A DNA stretch of 64,000 bases, taken from Microplitis mediator (Eukaryota > Arthropoda > Insecta > Hymenoptera > Braconidae). The notes beneath the pieces are model-generated. The model did no database searches and was not told where the DNA came from. It saw only the letters and a list, made by a program, of their open reading frames with translations. Within the stretch, counting starts at the first letter, position 1. Each line of letters begins with the position of its first letter. This document shows positions 23,495-34,989 of the stretch, piece after piece. The stretch is from contig NC_079974.1 in NCBI RefSeq assembly GCF_029852145.1, forward strand, positions 20,314,082-20,378,081. Reading direction: 5' to 3'. A program made the translations under genes and the position numbers.

Positions 23495-24299
23495 TTAATA
23501 GCCCATATCGGCTGGTGGTTTACCTTCGATGCAATCTACGAGTACACCATGGCCTTCCGTTATTTCACTTGTTCTTTGTAGGACTTGAACAAACATTACC
23601 ATTGTTTGTTACTTAAACAATGTTAAGTATGAAGCTTACGCAAATTTAAGTTTTCATACCACACGGAAAAAAATGAACTATATAAATTGAGAACGACAAG
23701 TAATATAATAAATGATAAAGTGATCAGTAAAAATTATCATTCTAAATAGTAATTTTTTCGTGCATGATTAAAACGTTAATAATTACAGAATAAGTATGAA
23801 AATTTATTGTCTATGCAAGAAAAATTACTATTTGAACTTTTGAAATCGTAACTGATAGGGGAGGGTGGGGCAAAGTGGGCCTCCATAAAATTTTATAGAG
23901 GCCCACTTTGCCCCACCCTCCCCTACTTTAAAAATTGACTACACGTATCATAAAATTTATTATTTGGAATGTTAAAATTCCCCATATTGTCACCCGGGTT
24001 CCGGGTAATAATTTCAAACACTAACTTTTAAAGTTTATTTTTTTCCGTATATGTATTTATAAAAGCATATAATATTTATTTTTTAATTTTAATTTTAGTA
24101 AATATATTTATAATTTAAAAAATAATACTAATAATAATAATTAGAAATGTATTTTCAATCGTAAAATGTATCTTAAGATGAAAGTGTGTCAGTTGACCCG
24201 AATTTTTACCATACATCACCTTTCTAAATTAACCTTCGAGATGTCGGTATATCGTTGTCGCATCGCGTCGATTTCCAATTTCATCGAGAAACGTCTCGG
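23495..24299 (-). other. Candidate last two exons of an unknown gene
   Basis: Minus strand: exon 24299-24234 (acceptor CATTGCAG, donor GTTAAT) encodes ETFLDEIGNRRDATTIYRHL; exon 23583-23495 (acceptor TTCAAG) encodes LQRTSEITEGHGVLVDCIEG plus KPPADMGY and a stop. The phases match (2 in, 1 out, then 2). Both pieces are clearly richer in G+C than their surroundings. No family recognised and no upstream exons found, so this may be a gene tail, a pseudogene or chance. Confidence 0.25.
23857..23926. repeat. Short perfect hairpin
   Basis: AGGGGAGGGTGGGGCAAAGT with GGGCCT is exactly reverse-complemented after a spacer of about 20 bases (CCATAAAATTTTATAG). The G-rich arms stand out in AT-rich DNA. 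Probably a tiny MITE; it lies in the intron of the candidate minus-strand gene. Confidence 0.8.
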
Positions 24300-24713
24300 C
24301 TGCAATGGAAAGTTCGAATGCTTTATTAACTTTTAATCTAATTTCATTCTATTAAGATTTTATGATTACATACACAGTTGAAAAATTTGTATTAAATCAC
24401 ACTGGCAATTAAGAAAAGCCGTGAAGTCTCAGCAGCAGAGCTTATGGTCTCGAAAATGGGCTAAAATGAGCCAAAATCCTCATTCTGGCCCCATAATCTT
24501 AGAACAAAATATCAAAATATTAAGTTATAGGGTGACAGCTGCTTAGGTGCGTTAAATACGATCCCTTGCCCTAAGAAAATTATATTGGTAGGTTGAGAAA
24601 GCCGTGGATTTTAAGCAGAAGAGCTTTAACCTTTGAAAATGAGAGCTGCAACCCACTCATGAAAAGTTTAAAACGAAATAATTTATAAATTTTCGACGAG
24701 GAAGATCATTCAG

Positions 24714-24848
24714 TATCCCTATCCAAAAATTCCCATAGAATCCACTCAACTGCGACAAAAAGCGCATAGAAACCAATACAGTCTATAGGATTCTATGCGG
24801 TTTTTGTCGCAGTTGAGTGGATTCTATGGGAATTTTTGAATAGGGATA
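24714..24848. repeat. Hairpin element with TATCCCTATCCAAAAATTCC ends
   Basis: Left arm from 24714 and right arm to 24848 are near-perfect reverse complements of more than 50 bases, including CAACTGCGACAAAAA / TTTTTGTCGCAGTTG. Non-coding. Confidence 0.85.
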
Positions 24849-26177
24849 GCATCCTCAGTGCTTTCGCGCCTGAGGTATGCAAAAACGCAACGACGTAATT
24901 AATTGTTTTAATGTGTTCGAAGATACTTTTATTACACTATTACAAATTCACTTTGTGACTCCAGTAGAGGGGCCAAATAGTGAAAAAATGGGTAAAATAG
25001 CTACTTATTCTAACTTAATTGCTAACAACTTTTTTTCTAATCAATCGATCTGGCTAAAAATTGGCTCAGACCTAGATTAAGATCCTCACAGTCGAAATAA
25101 AAATTGTGAAAACACCGACATAATCCAAGGTATTGTCAAGTTAAAAATATTGTAAATAATGTTTTCAAGCTTTTTGAACTCGAAAACAGCGGTAAGTTTT
25201 GGGGCTGTTTTTTTATCAACTTAAAATTTATTAATTAATTTTCAAGCTGTCATTTTTGCAAGTCGAGAAATTTTATTGTGAAATTAATGAATTTTTTAAA
25301 TTTAGGAAAAGACAAAAAGTAAAAAATTTATCTATGTGCGATGCGGCAATATGAACTATACAATTCACCTCTGAGGTATTTTTGTCTTGCGAAATTTTAA
25401 TGTATTTTAATATATTCAATAAGGCAATGAGAATTCATCGAACAGACTCGTTGAACAATAATTCACTTCCCATCACTGCGGGATTTTAACTCATTCGTCG
25501 ATGGATTCTCGCGTTCGAATTTCAGTGAGCTAGTTTTATCATTTATACAGAATATATTGTATAAAATATAATCAAAATTTCAATCCTGATATACTATCAG
25601 TTACGTAACCAATACAGAATATTTGTATGGAAATTAAATTTTTATTAACCTTTGCAGTTGAGATACTGTAATAATTTGTTAATAGTGTCTTTTCTATACG
25701 ATAACTCTCTTAATATTTGTAAATGGCAATTTATAATATCAAAAGTCAAAATAAGAAAGTGAAATGTCTTGTCATCAATATTTTATTAACAGTAAAGTAA
25801 AATTAATTAATTTCAAAATCTTGATACTGAAAATTAAAATAAAAAAAATTTTTTTTAAATGATACATAGTAAAGTTATGTACTTATCGTAATTTTTGTGG
25901 AATATAAAATTAATTATGTACTGCAAGTACTTATGGTATGACCTTGTTTGTTGTTACTTTCACTCATTGACCAGTAACTGCAGGATTATATACAAACTCT
26001 GATTCGTGTTTACTAGGAGTGTGCGAATTGTGTTCGAAGCCTTCTAATTGTTCGTCAATTTTTGAATTCCTCAATTCAAATCGAGAAAATTGCGACAAGC
26101 ATATGAATATTTAATTTTTATTTAATGGTGAACTTATATGGAGAAATTATTTTTGTTCGAAATACAATATATGGTTT

Positions 26178-26379
26178 CATATTAAAGCAGGATCATGTTG
26201 GCTACCTGGTGGAAATTGAAATAAACACATGCAAAAATTACTATGGCCATAGTAAAATTTACAGCGGTTACAGTAATTCGCGATATCATCGTTCTCAATT
26301 TTACTATGGTCATAATAATTTTTGCATGCGTTCATTTCAATTTCCTCCAGGTGGCCAACATGATCCTGCTTTAATGTGA
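26178..26379. repeat. Hairpin element with TTAAAGCAGGATCATGTTGG ends
   Basis: Arms of about 85 bases pair almost perfectly, with GCATGCAAAAATTACTATGG in the left arm and its reverse complement on the right. The 84-codon ORF covering it is a by-product. Confidence 0.85.
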
Positions 26380-28452
26380 CACCATAGCATTTTGAATAAG
26401 AATAATTCTTGTTTTTGAAAACTTCTTGAACAAGAATAATATTTCTCCTTGTAGTTTTTTAAAGTAACCAAAAGTAATTATATTCTAGATTCAAATTTGA
26501 GCAATTATTAATTAATTAATATTCAAGTAATTATTAATTAATTTCCAGCACCGTTTTTTTCTATGTACAGAAAGTAAAATGTAAGTTTTATATGGGATTT
26601 ATTCACTTACTTTTTCATTTTGTCGTATGTAAAAGGCTATATTTATTACAAAAATAACTATTCAAATTTTGAATTCGGATACGACATTGGCTATTGTAAT
26701 CGGATTATGTTGAATATTATATACCTTTTTTTTCGCTACAGATACAGCAGAAATGTAAACACTAATAGACTAGTCTCGTGGTATTTGTGAGACTAATCCC
26801 GTAACTGCAATATTACTAGCTCTGCTGTTGTACCGGAACTCCTCTCGCAAATTAAATAATAAAAGTCCTGTTGCCGTAACAAAGCTTGTTAATTACTCAA
26901 TTACAATTCGAAATGAAAATCTAGTGTACAAACAATTTTTTATTGGATGAAATACAAATTTTTATTATAAATAAAATAATTGTACGCACAAATAAAATAT
27001 ATATATTTGCTGTTGGAGGACTACTTCACAGGACTAAGTCTGGTTGCAACAACCTGTTTTTTTTTCTTCTCAGTATGATGTGGTTTTTTGACATACATAC
27101 GCACAAACGTACATATGTAGGAAAATAAAATAAAAATAAAAATAAAAAATTCATCCAGACAAGTAAATTTGGACCAAGTGTGGTACGAGTGTTGCTTTGA
27201 TCACCTTTGGATAACTTTCACTGTCAAACACTATGTGTCACGTAATACCAACAGCCAAGCTGAGAGTGGAGAGTAGACCAACTGGTTAAGCCAGAATCAG
27301 GCGGAGAGAGAATTTAAGATAGAAACAAAAATAAAGAGTTAAAAAAAAAATAAAATAAAAAAATATAATATTGAAAAATTCCTTTGATATTGTTTATAAT
27401 TTAATGTATCATTATTACCGAATAAAAAATAATGTATTGATTAATTAAATTATATTGATTTAAATTGATTAGATATTTTATAGTATAATAATTTGGAATG
27501 TAAAGATAGAATATAATTGATTATTAACGTGGAAAAAGAAATAAACTGTTCTCAATACGACTTGAATAAATTTAATTTGACTTTATTGTTGTATTCACAG
27601 TATCAGATTTCGAAGAGAAAATAAATAGAGCGTAAAACTCGTGAAGTGAAAAATTAAAAATGAAATTGAAAAACAGAGCTAGAAATTCAAAGTCTTTTAC
27701 TAATAAAACAAATTTTTGTTCAGTATAATTTACTGAAGTGTGAGCGTGCTGTGTTACGATGAAAATAACTTTCATCATATTGAATAATATAAAAAATATA
27801 TAATCATGTTTATAGTATACAAATTATTTATTTAAAAATATTTATAAATACAAATGGTTTGAAAGATTTTAAATGACATTTATCAATTATTAGATTACTC
27901 ATTGCATCTCGATTAGGAAGAAACAGTCGTTTGGAATGTCATATGGGTGGGCGTTTTTATGAGGTGTGGTACAAATTATAAGAACGTTAAGAAAAAAATA
28001 AAGGGATAAAAAGAAAGCTTCGGTTATGTCTATTCTACTGCCCAACAACAATGACAAAAGAGATAAGAATGTCACAAGTCATTTAAAGTGAGATATTAAA
28101 TCTCGGAATGAAGAAACATAGTCACAGATATGCTTTCTTTTTTTGACTTCACTTTGACCTTTAATATGATAGTCATAGTGCAGAAAATGAGCGCCTCATT
28201 TCATGCAGGGATGTAACAGGATGTTAGAAAACTGGCTCAGTTCATTTAAATAATACTTGTAAAATTATCACTTTTTTATTTCTTCTTTTGGGTGACGCTC
28301 TTTTCCACCATTGCTCAATAATTCTTAAAATTATTTAAAAAATATGTTTCTTAGATTTATATATCTCATTATATAATATCTTATCTTTAAAGTAAGAAAA
28401 TTTTTAATAACGAATTCAATTTTATAATATCTGCGGTAACGAGACCAATGGC

Positions 28453-28780
28453 AGTACACTCAGAAAATTAAGTAATTGTGTTTATTATCCTAAATTTTTA
28501 ATTCCAATCATCTAGAATGATTCGAAAGTTTTTAAATGCAAAGATAGTGCTATAATTTTTTTTAATAGAGATAATAATATCCGGATGGTAACGGTTTTAT
28601 CAGGATGGTAAAAATTACCATCAGGATGATAACAGTTACTATCAGTGATTGTAATTAACATTATTACGATCTAGATGATTTATACAATCATCTAGATAAT
28701 ATTCACTACTATCGGATTGATAGTAAAAATTTAACCATCACTAGATGGAAATTCCTATCATTTAATGTTCTGAGTGTACA
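28453..28780. mobile_element. MITE with GTACACTCAGAA ends and ATCATCTAGATGAT core
   Basis: GTACACTCAGAA at the left is matched by TTCTGAGTGTAC at the right. The interior repeats GATGGTAA / TTACCATC and ATCATCTAGAT in both orientations. Confidence 0.7.
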
Positions 28781-29310
28781 CATACTTCATTTTCTTCTTT
28801 TGAAAGATGAAAAGTTCAAACCCATAGTTCCGCTATTGATCTTGTTAACCCAGAATGTAATATTTGTAAGTAATAATAAAAAATATATTTGTAAAGTTAT
28901 TATTTTTGTTATTTTTCGAACAAACGACATAAGATTTAGTATTGTGGTTATGTAAACATTTAATAAATAATTTTTTGATATGATGAACAAACAGTTTGCT
29001 AAATTTTTAAGTTTCTTATTTGTAAGACTTGAAATATTATTTTTTCAAAGGAAATTAAATTTTATAGTGATAAATTATTTTTTATGAAGCCTTGATCAAA
29101 CACAAAGTTTCATATAAATTATAGTGGTGAAAAAGAATATGTTACCTTTGTCATTTTTCCGAGTGTTGGTATTGGATGTTTTTTAATGGAACTTTGTGAA
29201 AATAATTATAAAGGTAATTATAAACTTAATTACTTTCTTTTGGATTTTATATGAATAATAAATTTCAATTCATATGGAATATAAATTTTTTCAGGTCATT
29301 TATACGCACA

Positions 29311-29436
29311 ATGACAATATTAGAAAAAATTCTGCTATGCTGTCTTGCACTATTTCTTATTTTTATGAATTGTAATGATGCTATACCATTAATGCTATTA
29401 CTAGGATTCGTTGGATTTGTAATTCTGGTATCTTAA
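29311..29436 (+). CDS. Candidate small secreted or membrane peptide, 41 residues
   Basis: ATG 29311 follows a good acceptor (TTTTTTCAG, ending 29294) by 16 bases, as expected for a gene with a 5' UTR intron. The peptide begins MTILEKILLCCLALFLIFMN, a convincing signal peptide or membrane anchor, and continues with a second hydrophobic part (IPLMLLLGFVGFVILVS) before TAA. A splice donor at GTATCT near the end is possible but poor. No family recognised. Chance hydrophobic ORFs are common in T-rich DNA, so support is moderate at best. Confidence 0.35.
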   Translation: MTILEKILLCCLALFLIFMNCNDAIPLMLLLGFVGFVILVS

Positions 29437-29483
29437 ATATTATAGTATTCAATATCATGCAATCCAAGATATACTTTTTGTAC

Positions 29484-30340
29484 CCCTGATTAAAAGAAAC
29501 GATTCGAATAATGAAAATTCTAATAAGCGATTACAATGTATTTGAAACGATTCAAAATTGAGAAATCTAATACTCGTAAATCTATTTTAACAGTTAGATT
29601 GCATTTAAAACAATTAGGAAAATCTAATTGAATAGAATCGTTTTGAATCGACAAATACTAATTATAAATTATCGATTCAAATCTATTTAAAAGTATATAA
29701 AACGATTCGAAGCATTAATCTCTAAACATGAATAAGTGAAATAAGTGAATATTCACTAATTCTGAGTGCCAACCGAACCACTTTTTAAAATTAGTGGTTC
29801 GGTTTGCACTTGGAATTAGTGAATATTCACTTATTTTCACTAATTCATGTTTAGAGATTAAATTGTTTCGAATTGTTTTGAATCTACCTACAAATCAGCA
29901 ATTAATCTAGTATTTGTCATTTCAAATCTATTTAAAACAATTTAAAAGATTGAAATTTTTCGAATTGTTTTAAATCGCCGTGGCGGGCCAAAAATTTAAC
30001 TATTATTTGTCGATTCAAAAGTATTTGAAAAATAAAATCTTTTTTAATCGTTTTTTATACGTCGATTCAAAACGATTCATTTTTATTTCCTCTTCAAAAA
30101 CGATGTTGATTAAGTCGATTTAAAAGTATTCCAAAAGATTAAAAAAAATTTTTTTGAATCGTTTCGAATCGATTTTAATCGTTTCTTTTAATCACCCATA
30201 CGAAAAAAATATATATCCGGATATATCCGGGCAAATCTGCATATATGAGACATATAATTGTATATTATGTTGCATATATGCGACACATTCCAGATTTTCC
30301 CGGATATATCCTGATATATATTTTTTTCGTATGAGCAGGG
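29484..30340. mobile_element. ACGATTC-repeat foldback element carrying two nested MITEs
   Basis: The outer element starts CCCTGATTAAAAGAAACGAT. Its right end ATCGTTTCTTTTAATCA is interrupted at about 30194 and resumes as AGGGG at 30336. Nested inside are 29717-29862 (ends TCTCTAAACATGAATAAGTG and CATGTTTAGAGA) and 30195-30335 (ends CATACGAAAAAAATATATAT and reverse complement). The interior repeats AACGATTC and GAATCG. Confidence 0.8.
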
Positions 30341-31129
30341 GTTTTGATTTAATGAAAATATCATAAAAGTATAAAATATTACGTTTTATACCTTCGATGA
30401 TAATACCTGATGAGATTAAATATAAAAAACAATAATTATAAATTGAGAAACACAAGTTTATGCATATTAAAAAAAATTATTATTTGCAGTGTGATTGAAC
30501 GGTAAATGGCTAATGAAAAATATTTATTGCACACTTCACTATATTATCAATAATAATTACTTTAACTTGTAATACAAGAGATTTTACTCGTTGAAGCATT
30601 ACGGGGTCACTATCACACCGGGAGCACGAGTTTATTTTATGTCTACATATAATAATTAGCTATCTGGTACGAGGTGCAGAAATAGACCGAAACTTAACTT
30701 TTTTTTATTGCCTTGGTTTTAAGATGTCTATTTTCTGTATAATGATATCATTCATTTTATATTCAATGATATTCGTGAGAAAGTTGATGAATAGATTGGT
30801 TTTTGTAGTGACCTAGAATAGTAAATTAAATCTTCAATCACGTAAATTGAGAATAAAAAATTTGCGCAATGTTTATATCCTGTAGCCTGTTTACAATTGT
30901 TTCTATTATACGTATAAATAAATTATTAAATAATAATGAATAGTAAAAATAGTAAATACATTAATGAAGTTATTTAAATTATTTTTGTTATGCTTTGTAT
31001 AGTAAAAAAAAAAAATTTTGATCAAGAGTAAAATAAATTTCTATTCAAAGTGTGAGATGTTTTCTGTTATTTACCGAAATTGATAATTCTTAGCAAAATT
31101 TTTTCAAAGAATTTTATTTGAGTAATGTT

Positions 31130-31590
31130 ATCAAAGGAAAAAATCTGACCATGTGGACCAATCTCAAAACACTGCTGTGTACAAGCTCAGAGAGCTCAAA
31201 AACATTATCACAGTGGAAAGCGCCCCGGCCTAGTAATCAGAAGCATCTCGGTTCGAGTCCCAGTAGCGCCCTAATAATTTTATTCTTTGTATCCCATTAA
31301 CTTTTTTTTTCGTATATCTTAAATATCTCAGAATCTATTTGATTCAATGATCTAAAATTTTTTGGAAATCTGAGTTCGAAACTCTTTCGAATGCCACAAG
31401 AAACATCTAGATCGGTTCATTCATTAATTAGATATGAGATATACATCCGTCTACACCCACAGACACACACACACATACACGCACACACATACACACAATC
31501 TCGATTTTTGAAAATCAAGGTGAAACCAATACCTTTCCCAATTTTTTGAAAATCGTCAATTTTTTTAGCGGGAAGTTAAAAATTTTATTT
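31130..31590. mobile_element. Retroposon-like element with tRNA-like part and AGCGGGAAGTTAAAA tail
   Basis: Positions about 31205-31272 look tRNA-derived: AGCGCCCCGGCCTAGTAATC, then a B-box-like GGTTCGAGTCC and a CGCCC end. The 3' part has a (CA)n tract (31455-31500), AAATCAAGGTGAAACCAATA and ends ATTTTTTTAGCGGGAAGTTAAAA. The last ~80 bases resemble the end of the insertion at 46397-47189. A SINE is one reading; a chimera of two repeats is another. Confidence 0.45.
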
Positions 31591-32264
31591 TTTTTTTAAC
31601 TTTGGAGGCTTATAATTTTTTTGGTGTTATAGCTACAAGCATGGCTATCCACGACACTTTGGTAAAGAGTTTCATTTCTTATGAGGATGTGGAAATCAAA
31701 ATTGGAAAAAAAAATTTTCTTATATTTTTTAACGAAAATTAGAAAAAATTTTTACGTAGATATTAGTAACAACAATAGTACAAGTTACAGTATGTCTGCT
31801 TACACAGGTAGTAGTCGTTCATTTGATAGAATTAATCTTTAATTCGTGTTTTCTCACCTACTAACCTAGTAATAGCTTACACATGTACAGTAAAAGTAAA
31901 TTTCACCAACTTTTAATAAATTATGAATCTAATGATCTGTAGATTAACAGAATGAAGTTTATATCCTAGAAGTAGGTAATAATAATTATCATGTCTTGAA
32001 CGTCTTCAATATTTGTAAATAAATAAATTTATGTTTTCTTAAGTATAATTGATTAAAATTACATCATTAATATTTTATGTCAAGGAAAATAGATTATTTA
32101 TAATGAAAAAAATATAATATTATAAATAAATAGACAAATAGTATATTAATTATTTTTATAAATGAAATCATCATTTGATAAGTTATTTTAAATAAAATAG
32201 TAACGTATTAATGTATGCTGATCATACTTATTTAAAATGCATTCAGAAAAGATATGTCGAGATG

Positions 32265-32350
32265 TCAAGATTCAAAGTAGTGTTGGCCTCGTGGTTTGAG
32301 CGCCAATGGTGTCTTGATCATACGCTTTCACTACTTTCGCTTACACGTGA
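32265..32350 (+). repeat. tRNA-like fragment, weak
   Basis: GTTGGCCTCGTGGTTTGAGC followed by GCC resembles the first third of a tRNA (A box). There is no convincing B box or closing acceptor stem, so this is at most a relic of a tRNA-derived repeat. Confidence 0.2.
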
Positions 32351-32777
32351 TTTTAAAGATGTTTAGTATTTATCTCCTTCAACGATTTATTCCTTATGCT
32401 TAACCATTTTGTTGAAAACTCGTACATAGACGATCTCTTCTTTTTTAGACTTAGAGTTTGACCCTCTGGACTTTCAGGAAATTTCATAAAACCAGAAATT
32501 TCGTACTTAATTCAGTATGTCTATGAAAACAAGTTATTGAATTAACTTTTTTTATATTTTTTATCAGCTACCGTATGATTAATAAAGATCAGAAAATATT
32601 TTTATTTGTTGCCACCTAATTTATATGTTTTTTTTTTGTTTATTCAAATTTCGTTACGTAGCTTAATGTTTTGTAAATAAGTTTAATTCAATAAAAATAT
32701 GATATCATTTAATTTTGTTTCTAAATAATATTTTTAGCAGTTAATAAATTTAACTACTTATAAAAATTAAGTCAGAA

Positions 32778-32779
<2 letters not shown>

Positions 32780-32812
<33 letters not shown>
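32780..32812. repeat. (AT)n microsatellite
   Basis: An uninterrupted run of about 16 AT dinucleotides. Confidence 0.95.
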
Positions 32813-32815
<3 letters not shown>

Positions 32816-33774
32816 ACTTGAATTTATTTAACAACAATTTTATGATTTTACGTAATATATTAACTGCGGCGGGATGGGAAAGAATAAATGAAAAGACACG
32901 ATAACTCAGCAATAGACAAATAACGAATAGAATTATTCAGCGAGAACAACTGTGACGATCAGTACCAGATAAGTTATTTTTACAAATGTCATTTTAATTA
33001 TCTTTTCGCAATATCATTCTAAAGTTATTCATACAGTTTAGAGAAAACATGATAAAATGAAGTTGAAATTTTGTATTTATTAAATTTGAATGTCTGATTA
33101 TGGGAGAGGTTTTGGAATGCAAATGCTTCAGCCAGTTGGCATTTGATGAGACTGCCAACTTTCAAAACTTTTTTTTTACATATTTGTTTCCATCTCTCAA
33201 ACTATGATATTATATTTACTAAGATTACAACAAAAACTGTAAAAAAAATATTAAATACTCGTCATTTTATGAAATTTAATTTTTTTTTATAGTCTTTAAA
33301 CGAATTTGAAATAATCAAACGTTTTAATATTTTTTAATTAATTATTTCACATTAATATCTGATATTCTTCTTTAAATTTTATTAACTGAATGACTAAGTG
33401 ATAAATTGATAATTAAGTAAAAGTCATCAATTCAATAAAAAATTATATTATTTACAAACTTATAGTATCCATACATTCACTTACATTCGTACATTAAAAA
33501 TACTTAATAACTGCAGGTTCATTTAAACGCTGGGAATTTTACCTCCAGTTTCTTGACATCCTTCACCCATGCATTATTATTTTGATACCAGCATTTTTCT
33601 TAACCTTGATCTTAATTCAATGCTTAAGACGACGTATACCATTGATTTTTTTTTTAACTTTTTTTTTTTATTCCGCACTTATGACCTCGACTATACGTCA
33701 AAATTCCATGAAAGTCGTAAACAGTAAATAAAATTTGTTATGAAATTTTTTTACTTCTTCCTTAGATTAAGTTT

Positions 33775-33896
33775 TCCTGATTAAGAAAAATTATTTGAAG
33801 TAATTCGAAAAAATTTGAAATGATTTAAGACAATTAGAATTGACTAATATATAGATATACACTTAGCATGGATTAAATCATTTGTCTTAATAAGGG
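33775..33896. mobile_element. Diverged short CCTGATTAA MITE
   Basis: Ends TCCTGATTAAGAAAAATTAT and GTCTTAATAAGGG; the core TATATAGATATACACTTAGCAT is close to that of 10626-10747, so these are two copies of one short family. Confidence 0.7.
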
Positions 33897-34045
33897 TTTT
33901 ATTTGAATATTTGTATACTTAATAATATTAACAGATACCAATAAATTAATATATATATATATATAGATGTAGAGGAAAGGCAAATATATAAGTCCTTTTT
34001 TCTTGAAGGGTCTATTTTTCCCTAATCTCGTCTATATGATGATAA

Positions 34046-34221
34046 CAGTAGTGGATTTACACTAGGGGCAGACGGGGCAAGTGCCCAGGGCGGCATATTT
34101 TTTAGGGCGGCAAAATTTTGAAAAATTGAATATATGAACTATAAGTTCAAGTACAATTCCAGTATTGGGTCGGATTTTTTTCCGGTGCCCAGGGGCGGCA
34201 TTAAGTTTAAATCCGGCCCTG
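34046..34221. mobile_element. hAT-type MITE
   Basis: Left end CAGTAGTGGATTTACACTAG and right end TTTAAATCCGGCCCTG are imperfect inverted repeats of the hAT kind. Inner GGTGCCCAGGGGCGGCAT pairs with GCCCAGGGCGGCAT-type sequence. The flanks GATGATAA and GATGTTAA look like an 8-bp target duplication with one change, as expected for hAT. Confidence 0.75.
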
Positions 34222-34989
34222 GATGTTAAGTATAAAGGATAAAATAATATAGGTAAAATAAAATATATATGACACTAAATTAATTAATTTTGACATCATT
34301 TTATTGCAGAATTTGTATTTGATATTCAGTTATAATTGCAAAACATATCACTTAGTTAAAATTATACATACCACATTACGGTAAAGTATAAATTATATAT
34401 TTATATAATTATTTAATAGAATAATCCTTAAAAAAAAATGTAAGGATATTTTTGTGTAAGATTTGACGAAATGCTCATGAGTTAAAAGATTACAAAAATC
34501 AATTTAAATTTAATAATTTTACAGGCAATATAAAAAAAACTGTATTGAGATAGTAGTTTGAGAATGAAATATATAAACGTGGCTATAATACACACTTCTT
34601 TACTGACAGTTTTATTTATATTTTGATAAAGTACTAGAAAAGAAGTAATAAGCTATTTTTTTATTTATTTTTATCTATCAATTTTCCGTTTTATTATTAA
34701 TTAAAATAATATTATCAATTACGAAGTTTATCATATTAACTTCATAGTGACCACTCCAGCTCTCGAAAAGTAAATTTTTAATTTTTAGTTTACATAAAAA
34801 AAAAGTATGAAAATTGTATCCTAATAAAATTTTGGGCACTCGATCACGTAGATCACATTAAATTGTTTTTTTTTGTATTTTAAAAAAAAACTATATTCAC
34901 AGCACGGATTTTAACATTATCATAATTAATATTTAAATCACGTGCAGTTTAAGTCATGACAAGTAAATTAAATATTTATATAGAGGGAT

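Larger units (their letters stand above)
19837..34989. other. 15-kb interval between Cda2 and Cda1
   Basis: AT-rich and repeat-laden. Apart from the entries below I see no strong gene. Stretches 25100-26150, 26400-28450, 32000-33770 and 34230-34980 show only low-complexity AT sequence and weak repeat relics (for example a copy of the GGTAAGTTTTGGGGCTG end at about 25190, and a GTGTGCGAAT repeat at 26020 related to 4010). Distal enhancers of the deacetylase genes could lie here. Confidence 0.45.

Noticed and set aside
31205..31272. A genuine tRNA gene
   Set aside because: Only the B-box half and a possible acceptor end look right; the D arm does not form, and it is embedded in a retroposon-like repeat.
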